From assembly GCF_004784465.1 (NCBI RefSeq), contig NZ_SRRU01000009.1, positions 186,001-250,000 of the forward strand: DNA of 64,000 nucleotides, in the 5' to 3' direction. The notes under the pieces are model-generated. The model ran no database searches. It worked only from the letters and a program-made list of their open reading frames with translations, and had not been told where the DNA came from. The stretch comes from Streptomyces griseoluteus (GTDB lineage Bacteria; Actinomycetota; Actinomycetes; Streptomycetales; Streptomycetaceae). A program made the translations under genes and the position numbers. This document shows positions 16,746-24,033 of this stretch, piece after piece. Position 1 is the stretch's first letter. Each line of letters begins with the position of its first letter.

Positions 16746-17549
16746 GTGTACGTACCGTCATCCGCACGAGCTCTCGACGACGACGAGCGTGAGCTCGTGG
16801 AGCTGGCACGCCGCACCATAGACGCGCACACCGACGCCGGGCCCGACGAGGACGGGGTCCACACGATGGGCGCCGCGGTCATGGCCGCCGACTACCGGAT
16901 GTTCGCCGGCGTGAACCTCTACCACTTCACCGGCGGACCCTGCGCCGAACTCGTGGCTCTGGGAGCCGCACGAGCCCAGGGCGCCCGCCAGATGCGCTGC
17001 ATCGTCGCCGTGGGAAACCACGGGCGCGGGGTCGTCGGCCCGTGCGGGCGCGATCGGCAGGTCTTCGTGGACTACTACCCCACCGTGCGCGTCATCGTGC
17101 CCACACCCGAGGGGCCCAGGTCCGTTCTCGCCGTCGACCTGATGCCGCTGACTCAGCGATGGACCCCGGAGGGCATGAGCGGTCTCGACCCCTCGCTCTA
17201 CCAGGACCCCGAGACGGCCGGCCCCCCGGTCATCCGGTTCCACCCCCGCTACCTCGAAGACGTCCGCTCCGGCGCCAAGACCAGGACCACCCGCTTCCGG
17301 GACCCGGCCCGGCTCGGGCCGGCACGGCTGGTGTTCGAGAGCGACCCCGAAGTCGTCCTTCCCGCCGAGGTGACCGGCGTCAGGCACTGCCTGGTCAGCG
17401 ACCTCACCGACCAGGACGCCCGGGCCGAGGGGCTGACCACCGCAACCGAACTCCGGGAAGCCCTCAAGGGCCACTACCCGGACCTGGCGGCGACCGACGA
17501 AGTCGACGTGATCACCTTCCGGATCAACGCCGAGCCGGGCACCGCCTGA
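16746..17549 (+). CDS. Cytidine-deaminase-like/ASCH domain fusion
   Basis: A 267-residue two-domain protein. The N-terminal half (about 10-135) has the cytidine deaminase pattern: GGPCAELVALG (Cys66, Glu68) and GPCGRDRQ (Cys100), where the second cysteine of PCxxC is Asp103. The C-terminal half (about 160-260) is an ASCH domain: SGAKTRTTRF with Lys178 and Thr181, Glu228, then ALKGHYP and a final VDVITF strand. Lys, Thr and Glu occupy the positions of the Lys21/Thr24/Glu74 set I recall for E. coli YqfB, an N4-acetylcytidine amidohydrolase. A possible combined role is ac4C deacetylation then deamination (inference). Start: GTG 16746 after GGGGAAGG; no better start is seen. Confidence 0.8.
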   Translation: MYVPSSARALDDDERELVELARRTIDAHTDAGPDEDGVHTMGAAVMAADYRMFAGVNLYHFTGGPCAELVALGAARAQGARQMRCIVAVGNHGRGVVGPCGRDRQVFVDYYPTVRVIVPTPEGPRSVLAVDLMPLTQRWTPEGMSGLDPSLYQDPETAGPPVIRFHPRYLEDVRSGAKTRTTRFRDPARLGPARLVFESDPEVVLPAEVTGVRHCLVSDLTDQDARAEGLTTATELREALKGHYPDLAATDEVDVITFRINAEPGTA

Positions 17550-17604
17550 ACCGCGGAGGCACACGACTGGGCCGGGACCAGCTCATTTCGAGTCCCAGCC
17601 CCAG

Positions 17605-18174
17605 CTACTCACCGCCGAGCGCGCGCCCCAGCCGCAGGTTCCAGCGTCCGGCCCGCCCCGACAGCTCCGTCGCGGTGAGCGGCGCCGCGTCCAGCCGCCA
17701 GAAGGTGCCGACGGGCAGGCCCAGCGCGTGTACGACGGCCGCGCGCACCACCTCGGGTTCCACGACGGCGACCGTGCGGCCCTCGGGCACCGACTCCAGC
17801 CAGTGCCCCACCCGTGCGCACACCTGGCGCACCGACTCGCCGCCCGGCGCCGCGCAGTCCGGGTCGGCCAGCCACCGGGTCACCGCTTCCCCCTCCGCAG
17901 CACCGACCTCGGCCAGCGTGCGCCCGCGCCACCGCCCGGCGTCCAGCGGTGCGAGCTCCGCCGCCACGACACCCCGCAGTCCCAGCGCCCGGGCCGTGTC
18001 CCGGCAGCGCGCACCGGGGGACAGCACGACCCGCGCCGCCTCCGGCAACGCCCCCGCCACCGCCCGCGCCCGGTTGGCCCCGGTCTCGTCGATGGACGAG
18101 GACCCGTCGTAGAACCGGGCCTCCCGCAGCGCGGGCCCGATGGCGGGCGGGACGAGCACCAGCCGACTGGTCAC
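17605..18174 (-). CDS. Histidine-phosphatase-fold protein lacking the RHG motif
   Basis: A 189-residue protein with the histidine phosphatase/phosphoglycerate mutase outline: VVLSPGARCRDTARALGL (the usual S-P-x-x-R-x-x-x-T-A block), LAPLDAGRWRGRTLAEV, GGESVRQVCARVGHWL and a late TVAVVEPEVVRA where active enzymes read V-x-H-G. The N terminus reads SRLVLVPPAIGP; the catalytic RHG triplet is missing. It may be inactive or use other chemistry. Relatives commonly sit beside cbtAB in Streptomyces, and CobC-like phosphatases belong to B12 synthesis, so a cobalamin-linked role is a guess. Start: GTG 18174 with GGAGGT upstream. Confidence 0.75.
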   Translation of the reverse strand: MTSRLVLVPPAIGPALREARFYDGSSSIDETGANRARAVAGALPEAARVVLSPGARCRDTARALGLRGVVAAELAPLDAGRWRGRTLAEVGAAEGEAVTRWLADPDCAAPGGESVRQVCARVGHWLESVPEGRTVAVVEPEVVRAAVVHALGLPVGTFWRLDAAPLTATELSGRAGRWNLRLGRALGGE

Positions 18175-18319
18175 CCGGGAGACCTCCTGACGATGAGAAC
18201 ACGACCGACCCCGCAGCGGGACCGCCCGAACCGGCCGCGCGATCAACGCGGTTCACCCCGAACGGTACGGGTCACCGCCACCGGGTTCTCCGGCGAGGCC
18301 GGTGTCGCCGGCCGGGCGC

Positions 18320-18590
18320 GGTGCAGCCACGGCCGCCGGGTCCAGTTGGGCGAGCGCGGCCGTGACCAGGGCGGCCGTGCCGGTGTCCAGGGTGAGGCGG
18401 ACGCTGGGGAGGTAGCGGGGGGAGTGGTTGTGGGGGAGGCCGCGGAACTTCTCGGCGGGCCCGGTGCCGGGGCCGCCGCCCACTGGGTGGGGCCGACCGA
18501 GCCGGGCATCCAGTAGGCGCCCCGGATGCCTGGCCGCCCGTGCGGATGGCGGCCCGCGCCGGTGAGCAGCGGGAAGTCCTCCGTCGCCGA
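18320..18590 (-). pseudogene. C-terminal relic of an M20-family amidohydrolase
   Basis: Read on the minus strand, one frame gives TEDFPLLTGAGRHPHGRPGI then AYWMPGSVGPTQWA; the next, after a frameshift near 18465, gives PAEKFRGLPHNHSPRYLPSV then LTLDTGTAALVTAALAQL. Together these match the C-terminal third of M20D aminoacylase/hippurate hydrolase proteins (the EDF block and the NHSP block). The first two thirds, including most metal ligands, are gone. Part of the 711-base gap 18175-18885. Confidence 0.65.
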
Positions 18591-18611
18591 CGACGCGGGC
18601 CAGCCGGTGAC

Positions 18612-18850
18612 GCGGGCGCCGCCGAAGGCCGCCTGAGGTCCACCCGGTTGTCGAAGACTAGCCCTGGAGCGCGGCCCCATCATCGCCCGCAGGCCCGGCG
18701 AGCGCACCGAGTCCAGGTCGATCGCGGGGAGCGGGAGACCGCCGTACCAGCCGAGCAGGAAGGCGTCCCGCTCGATCAGTTCCGACGACCGTTGAGAGGT
18801 ACGACGAACTGCGGGCAGAGCCAGCGGCTCGAACCCCCGGCCGCCGGGGT
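18612..18850 (-). pseudogene. Relic of a YcaO-domain (TOMM/RiPP cyclodehydratase) gene
   Basis: The minus strand reads GFEPLALPAVRRT, SSELIERDAFLLGWYGG and LPLPAIDLDSVRSPGLRAM, then in another frame LVFDNRVDLRRPSA. The ELIERDAFLL...DLDS pattern is the ATP-site core of YcaO proteins, which form azolines or thioamides in ribosomal peptides. Frameshifts and missing flanks show it is dead. It abuts the M20 relic, so two unrelated gene pieces were joined during decay or deletion. Confidence 0.6.
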
Positions 18851-18885
18851 TCAGCGCGGCCGATCCTCGGCGAGGCCCGGTCCGC

Positions 18886-19863
18886 TCAGCCTCGATGCCC
18901 CACGTGCTCGGGGTGCTCCGAGGGCTGGTGCTCGCTCATGTACCAGCCGTCGACCCGCGGCTCGACCAGGTCGTCCGGCCAGCCCGCGGTCTGCACGGCC
19001 GCCTCGTACACGGCGTCGCCGAACCTGACGATCGCCCCGTGCGGGTCCGGCAGCCGGCGCAGGTTCTGCCACGGCAGCAGCGCGAGCCCGAGGCCGGGGT
19101 GCCAGTCGGCGCCCTCGACACCCCAGGACCGGCCGGTGAGACCGTCCGGCTGCGGCCAGATGTAGGCGTACATCCCGATGTCCAGCGGGCTGCTGCCGTC
19201 GCCGTGGGTGTTGTCGAAGGAGAAGCCCACGGAGACGTACTCGTGCAACTGGGCGTTGCGCATGAACGGCGGGCCCTCGGGACCGGGGTCCGTCCGCTTC
19301 GGGCGCCAGCGGGTCGCCGACAGGTCGAACCCGCCCCACATCACGCCGACGCGCGGCCGGTGCCCGAGGAACGGGGCCTGCCACGCCTCCAGACCGCCCG
19401 CGGCGCGGTCGAACGCCTCCCAGATCAGCCGCGCCGAGTGCGCGTCCCACACCCGCTCCACCCGGTCGTCCTCGAAGTGCGGCGGGGCGGCGGGGATCTC
19501 GCAGATCTGCGCGCTGCCGGGGTGCGGAATGCCCAGCTCGGACGCGGCCTCGCAGAACGAGGCGTAGAAGTCGGCGACCGACGTCCGTCCCAGCGACAGC
19601 GTCCGCGCGGCGCCTTCGGTCTCGATCACCACGTCACCGTCGAGCAGCCGGTAATGCACCGTGAAGGTCGCCCCGTCCCGCCGGAAGGTCGGTGTGCGCA
19701 GCCCGCGCGGGGAGACCTCAAGCACGATGTTGCCCCAGCCGACCTCGAAGGGGTCGTCCAGCGAGTACTTGCCCGCGACCTGAACCACCCGGTTCACATA
19801 CTCGAGCATGGGGCCCAGTTCCGCGTGGTCCAGCACCGGCCACGCCTCGGGACGTTCGCTCAC
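18886..19863 (-). CDS. DUF5996 family protein
   Basis: A 325-residue cytoplasmic protein with the recurring features of DUF5996: an N-terminal W-P-x-L-D-H segment, VGWGNIVLEVSPRGL, VADFYASFCEA, VGVMWGGFDLSATRW and a late DIGMYAYIWPQPDGL. Function is unknown; no catalytic motif was recognised. GTG 19861-19863 (Val-Ser-Glu-Arg-Pro) follows GGGAGG by 5 bases. A striking 23-bp inverted repeat lies just upstream, between this gene and the divergent oxidoreductase operon. Confidence 0.85.
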   Translation of the reverse strand: MSERPEAWPVLDHAELGPMLEYVNRVVQVAGKYSLDDPFEVGWGNIVLEVSPRGLRTPTFRRDGATFTVHYRLLDGDVVIETEGAARTLSLGRTSVADFYASFCEAASELGIPHPGSAQICEIPAAPPHFEDDRVERVWDAHSARLIWEAFDRAAGGLEAWQAPFLGHRPRVGVMWGGFDLSATRWRPKRTDPGPEGPPFMRNAQLHEYVSVGFSFDNTHGDGSSPLDIGMYAYIWPQPDGLTGRSWGVEGADWHPGLGLALLPWQNLRRLPDPHGAIVRFGDAVYEAAVQTAGWPDDLVEPRVDGWYMSEHQPSEHPEHVGHRG

Positions 19864-19899
19864 GGGAGCCTCCCGGCGGATCGATCCACGTGTTCTCGA

Positions 19900-19962
19900 C
19901 GGCCGTACGACTGTCATGCCGGCTTCGAACCGCCTGATTCCGGCATGACAGTCGTACGGCCG
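19900..19962. repeat. Perfect 23-bp inverted repeat with 17-base spacer
   Basis: Arm 19900-19922 (starting CGGCCGTACGACTGTCATGC) is the exact reverse complement of arm 19940-19962. The 17-base spacer is 19923-19939. It sits in the divergent control region between DUF5996 (start 19863) and the flavin oxidoreductase (start 20114). It is less G+C-rich than the terminators in this window and has no T-run, so an operator, recombinase site or MITE-like remnant is possible. Confidence 0.85.
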
Positions 19963-20113
19963 CAATACCCCCCGATTCTCCCACGGGCCCCACAGCCTCG
20001 CCTCCTTCCCGCCCGTGCCGGATCGCACCCGCCGTGACACGATGACGGGACAGGGTGACGGGACACCCCGCCTCAGTACGCCAGTTCCGCGGAAGCGTCC
20101 GAAGGAGCCCAGC

Positions 20114-21253
20114 ATGGCGTCGACGGAAGCGACCGGCGCGGCCGGGATGCAGTTCGGCATCTTCACCGTCGGGGACGTCACCCCCGACCCCGCCACCGGC
20201 CACACCCCCACCGAGGCCGAGCGCATCCGGGCGACCGTCGCGATCGCGCGCAAGGCGGAGGAGGTCGGACTGGACGTCTTCGCCACCGGCGAGCACCACA
20301 ACCCGCCCTTCGTGCCGTCCTCGCCGACCACCCTGCTCGCCTACCTCGCCGCGCAGACCGAGCGGATCATCCTCTCCACGTCCACCACGCTGATCACCAC
20401 CAACGACCCGGTGAAGATCGCCGAGGACTTCAGCGTCCTCCAGCACCTGTCCGGTGGCCGCACCGACGTCATGCTGGGCCGGGGCAACATCGGCCCGGTC
20501 TATCCCTGGTTCGGCCAGGACATCCGCCAGGCCATCCCGCTCACGGTCGAGAACTACGGCCTGCTGCGCCGCCTGTGGCGCGAGGAGACCGTCGACTGGG
20601 AGGGCAAGTTCCGCAGCGCGCTGCAGGGCTTCACCCTGGCGCCGCGCCCGCTGGACGACATACCGCCCTTCGTCTGGCACGCCTCCATCCGCACCCCCGA
20701 GATCGCCGAACTCGCCGCCTACTTCGGGGACGGCTTCTTCGCCAACCACATCTTCTGGCCGGCCTCCCACACCCGAGAGCTCGTCAGTCTCTACCGGCGC
20801 CGGTTCGCGCACTACGGTCACGGCACCCCGGAGCAGGCGGTCGTGGGGCTCGGCGGACAGGTGTTCATGCGGCCCAACAGCCAGGACGCGGTCAACGAGT
20901 TCCGTCCCTACTTCGACAACGCCCCGGTGTACGGACACGGGCCGTCGCTGGAGGAGTTCACCCGGCAGACCCCGCTCACCGTCGGCTCACCGGCCGAGGT
21001 GATCGAGAAGACGCTGGGCTTCCGCGAGTACGTGGGGGACTACCAGCGTCAGCTCTTCCTCATCGACCACGCCGGGCTCCCGGTGAAGACCGTCCTCGAA
21101 CAGCTCGACCTGCTCGGCGAGGAGGTCGTCCCCGTGCTCCGCCGGGAGTTCGCCAAGGACCGGCCCGCCGGCACCCCGGCGGGCCCCACCCACGCCTCGC
21201 TGCTGCGCGCACGCGAGGACGCGACCGACGAAGGCGACGCGGAGGCGCGATGA
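20114..21253 (+). CDS. LLM-class flavin-dependent oxidoreductase
   Basis: A 379-residue luciferase-like monooxygenase (TIM-barrel) expected to use FMNH2 supplied by a partner reductase. Seen: MQFGIFTVGDVTPDP at the first strand, GEHHNPPFVPSSP, a central GRTDVMLGRGNIGPVYPWFG and DGFFANHIFWP. It matches the CE1758-type subgroup. The start at ATG 20114 has GAAGGAG seven bases upstream. Its stop overlaps the ATG of the FMN reductase gene (ATGA), so the pair is translationally coupled: a two-component flavin monooxygenase system of unknown substrate. Confidence 0.9.
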   Translation: MASTEATGAAGMQFGIFTVGDVTPDPATGHTPTEAERIRATVAIARKAEEVGLDVFATGEHHNPPFVPSSPTTLLAYLAAQTERIILSTSTTLITTNDPVKIAEDFSVLQHLSGGRTDVMLGRGNIGPVYPWFGQDIRQAIPLTVENYGLLRRLWREETVDWEGKFRSALQGFTLAPRPLDDIPPFVWHASIRTPEIAELAAYFGDGFFANHIFWPASHTRELVSLYRRRFAHYGHGTPEQAVVGLGGQVFMRPNSQDAVNEFRPYFDNAPVYGHGPSLEEFTRQTPLTVGSPAEVIEKTLGFREYVGDYQRQLFLIDHAGLPVKTVLEQLDLLGEEVVPVLRREFAKDRPAGTPAGPTHASLLRAREDATDEGDAEAR

Positions 21254-21855
21254 AGATCACCATCATCTCGGGCGGACTGCGCGAGCCCTCCTCCACCCGG
21301 CTCCTCGCGGACCGGCTGGCGGCGGCCGTCACCCGTGAACTCGAGGCGCAGGGCGAGCCGGTGGAGCTGTCCTTCGTCGAACTGCGCCCGCTGGCGCACC
21401 CCATCATGGACGCGATGCTCACCGGCTTCACCGGCGAGGCGCTGGACACGGCCTTCGAGACCATCGCCGGGGCCGACGGGGTCATCGCGGTGACCCCCGC
21501 CTTCAACGCGTCCTTCAGCGGTCTGTTCAAGTCGTTCTTCGACGTGCTCCCCGAGGAGACCCTCTCCGACATGCCCGTCCTCATCGCGGCCAGCGGCGGC
21601 ACCGAGCGGCACTCCCTCGTCCTCGAACACGCGCTGCGCCCGATGTTCTCCTACCTCCACGCGATCGTCTCCCCGCGCCCCGTCTACGCCGCCACCAGCG
21701 ACTTCGGCACCCAGGACGGCGCGGGCCTCGGTGCCCGCATCAACGCCGCCGCCGCCGACTTCAGCCGCCTGCTGCGCGCCTGCGGCCCCCGCACCCGCGA
21801 AACCCAGGAGGACGCGGACCTGGCGACGATGCGGGGGCTGCTGGGCGGAAGCTGA
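21250..21855 (+). CDS. NADPH-dependent FMN reductase, partner of the LLM oxidoreductase
   Basis: A 201-residue flavodoxin-like reductase that would pass electrons from NAD(P)H to FMN. The N-terminal ISGGLREPSSTRLLAD is the phosphate-binding loop of the NADPH-dependent FMN reductase family, followed by TPAFNASFSGLFKSFFDVL, the usual T-P-x-Y-N-x-x-x-x-G-x-x-K motif with Phe in place of Tyr. It corresponds to the CE1759-type partner of CE1758-like enzymes. ATG 21250 overlaps the upstream stop. Confidence 0.9.
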   Translation: MKITIISGGLREPSSTRLLADRLAAAVTRELEAQGEPVELSFVELRPLAHPIMDAMLTGFTGEALDTAFETIAGADGVIAVTPAFNASFSGLFKSFFDVLPEETLSDMPVLIAASGGTERHSLVLEHALRPMFSYLHAIVSPRPVYAATSDFGTQDGAGLGARINAAAADFSRLLRACGPRTRETQEDADLATMRGLLGGS

Positions 21856-21870
21856 CGTTCGGCCCGCCCA

Positions 21871-21924
21871 AAGCAACAAATCGCCACACAGGCAAAAGCC
21901 TGGGCAAGTCTGAAGCAACAAATC
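21871..21924 (+). repeat. Direct repeat AAGCAACAAATC, possible operator pair
   Basis: The 12-mer AAGCAACAAATC occurs exactly at 21871-21882 and 21913-21924, 42 bases apart (four helical turns). The second copy ends exactly where the TTGACG hexamer of the next gene begins. A+T-rich repeats in such GC-rich DNA suggest a regulator binding to same-face sites. Confidence 0.6.
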
Positions 21925-21953
21925 TTGACGTGTTCGATCGTGCTTCGTACGTT
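21925..21953 (+). promoter_or_regulatory. Sigma-70-type promoter of the arabinofuranosidase gene
   Basis: TTGACG at 21925-21930, a 17-base spacer, and TACGTT at 21948-21953, 67 bases before the ATG at 22020. Close to the HrdB-type consensus of Streptomyces. Confidence 0.6.
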
Positions 21954-22019
21954 CCCGAGCGGCCGTGAGGAGTCACCGACTCCGCCTCCCCACCACACCG
22001 CCGGCCGAAGGAGCAGACG

Positions 22020-23879
22020 ATGCGCGCATTCAGATCAGCCGTGTTACCAGGTCTCCGCGGGCGCCTGGGGGCCGTCCTGTCCGTGCTCGCCCTGCTGCTC
22101 GGTGCCCTCGCCGGGCTGAGCGCGCCCGCCCGGGCCGCCGGTTCGGCGCCCTGTGACATCTACGCCGCCGCCGGCACCCCCTGCGTCGCCGCGCACAGCA
22201 CCGTCCGGGCGCTGTTCGCCGGCTACAACGGCCCGCTGTACCGGGTCACCCGCGCCTCGGACGGGGCCGCCACCGACATCGGCCTCCTGGCGACCGGCGG
22301 ATACGCGGACGCGGGCCGCCAGGACACCTTCTGCGGCGGCACCACCTGTCGCATGACGAAGATCTACGACCAGACCAGCCGCCACAACGACCTCGACCCC
22401 GGCCCGGCCGGCACCGCCGGAATGGGCGCCGACCGCGCCGCCGACGCGAGCGAACTCGCCGTCACCGCGGGCGGCCACAAGGTCTACGGCATCTGGATCT
22501 CGCCCGGCGTCGGCTACCGCTCCAACGGCGCCGCCTCCGGTGTCGCGGTCGACGGACAGCCCGAGGGCGTCTACATGGTGGCCAGCGGCACCCACGTCGG
22601 CTCCGCCTGCTGCTTCGACTACGGCAACGCCGAGCGCACCCCCGCCGACACCGGCAACGGCCACATGGACGCCGTCTCCATCGCCACCACCTGCTACTTC
22701 GCCCCCTGCACCGGCAACGGCCCCTGGGTCGAGGCCGACCTGGAGAACGGCATGTTCCAGGGCGACAACGGCTCCAACCCCGCCAACCGGGGCAACAGCA
22801 GCACCTATGTCACCGCCGTGCTGAAGAACGACGGCCAGACCCGGTACGCCCTCAAGGGCGGAAACTCCCAGACCGGCTCCCTGAGCACCTGGTGGGACGG
22901 CGCGCTGCCCTCGCGCGGCGGCTACCGGCCCATGCAGCAGGAGGGCGGCATCATCCTCGGCACGGGCGGGGACAACAGCAACTGGAACATGGGCACCTTC
23001 TTCGAGGGCGCCATGGTCTCCGGCTATCCCTCCGACGCCGCCGAGAACGCGGTGCAGGCCAACGTCGTCGCGGCCGGCTACTCCGGCCAGACCAACGTGC
23101 CCAACGGCCCCCAGGCCACCATCACCGGCCCCGGCGGCAAGTGCGTGGACGTCGCCGCCGACGACACCGGGGTCAACGGCGCCGCCGTCCAGCTCTGGGA
23201 CTGCCAGAGCTACGCCGAGGACCAGCACTGGACCCACAACCCGGACACCTCCCTCGGCACCATCTCCCGCTGCCTGGACATCAACGGCAACTCCACGGCC
23301 AACGGCACCGAGGTCGAACTGTGGGACTGCAACGGGGTGGGCGGCCAGAAGTGGGTCCAGCAGGCCGACGGGTCACTCCGCAACCCCCAGTCCGGGCGCT
23401 GCCTGGACGCGCCCAACGGCACGACCGCCAACGGCACCCGGCTGCGGATCTGGGACTGCAACGGCTCCGCCGCCCAGAAGTTCTCCGTCAACGGCGGAGC
23501 ACCGGTCGCCGCGCCCGGCGGCAAGTGCGTCGACGTGGCCGCCGACGACACCGGGGTCAACGGCGCCGCCGTCCAGCTCTGGGACTGCCAGACCTGGTCC
23601 GTCGACCAGCACTGGTTCCACCGCTCCGACTCCTCGCTCTCCACCCTCGGCCGCTGCCTCGACATCAACGGCAACGGCACGGCGGGCGGCACCCAGGTCG
23701 AGCTGTGGGACTGCAACGGGGCCGGGGGCCAGAAGTGGGAGCAGCAGGCCGACGGCTCGCTGCGCAACCCCCAGTCCGGCCGCTGCCTGGACGCCCCCGA
23801 CGGCACGACCGCCAACGGCACCCGGCTGCGGATCTGGGACTGCAACGGGTCCGCCGCCCAGAAGTTCAAGCTGAACTGA
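22020..23879 (+). CDS. Secreted GH54 alpha-L-arabinofuranosidase with two ricin-type lectin domains
   Basis: Extracellular removal of arabinose from arabinoxylan or arabinan. The 619 residues comprise a signal peptide (about 1-40, ending APARAAG), a GH54 catalytic domain (about 42-355) and two ricin-B/CBM13 repeats (about 365-490 and 495-619) that are near-copies of each other. Adjacent cysteines in CCFDYGNAE match the vicinal disulfide of A. kawachii AkAbfB. Counting from there, Glu in ADLENG and Asp in GTGGDNSN fall at the spacing of its nucleophile Glu221 and acid/base Asp297. The usual fungal CBM42 is replaced by CBM13. GAAGGAG precedes ATG 22020. Confidence 0.9.
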   Translation: MRAFRSAVLPGLRGRLGAVLSVLALLLGALAGLSAPARAAGSAPCDIYAAAGTPCVAAHSTVRALFAGYNGPLYRVTRASDGAATDIGLLATGGYADAGRQDTFCGGTTCRMTKIYDQTSRHNDLDPGPAGTAGMGADRAADASELAVTAGGHKVYGIWISPGVGYRSNGAASGVAVDGQPEGVYMVASGTHVGSACCFDYGNAERTPADTGNGHMDAVSIATTCYFAPCTGNGPWVEADLENGMFQGDNGSNPANRGNSSTYVTAVLKNDGQTRYALKGGNSQTGSLSTWWDGALPSRGGYRPMQQEGGIILGTGGDNSNWNMGTFFEGAMVSGYPSDAAENAVQANVVAAGYSGQTNVPNGPQATITGPGGKCVDVAADDTGVNGAAVQLWDCQSYAEDQHWTHNPDTSLGTISRCLDINGNSTANGTEVELWDCNGVGGQKWVQQADGSLRNPQSGRCLDAPNGTTANGTRLRIWDCNGSAAQKFSVNGGAPVAAPGGKCVDVAADDTGVNGAAVQLWDCQTWSVDQHWFHRSDSSLSTLGRCLDINGNGTAGGTQVELWDCNGAGGQKWEQQADGSLRNPQSGRCLDAPDGTTANGTRLRIWDCNGSAAQKFKLN

Positions 23880-24033
23880 CGGTCCGGCACCGGGGCTTCC
23901 CGGCCGGATACGGGGGAAGCGGCTGCTGGGGAGGGGTGAACACGCGGGCGGACGGCGCTTCTCCGCCCGCCGCGCCCCACCCCCGCACACTGGGCGCAGC
24001 CGCCGCACCCGTACCGGAAGGAACCCCCGCACC

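Noticed and set aside
18826..18856. tRNA T-arm-like sequence GGCTCGAACCCCCGGCC
   Set aside because: No acceptor stem, anticodon arm or CCA context could be found; the bases fit the YcaO relic frame.
23890..23925. Weak hairpin after the GH54 gene as a terminator
   Set aside because: Only about a 7-bp stem with a large loop; not convincing enough to list.
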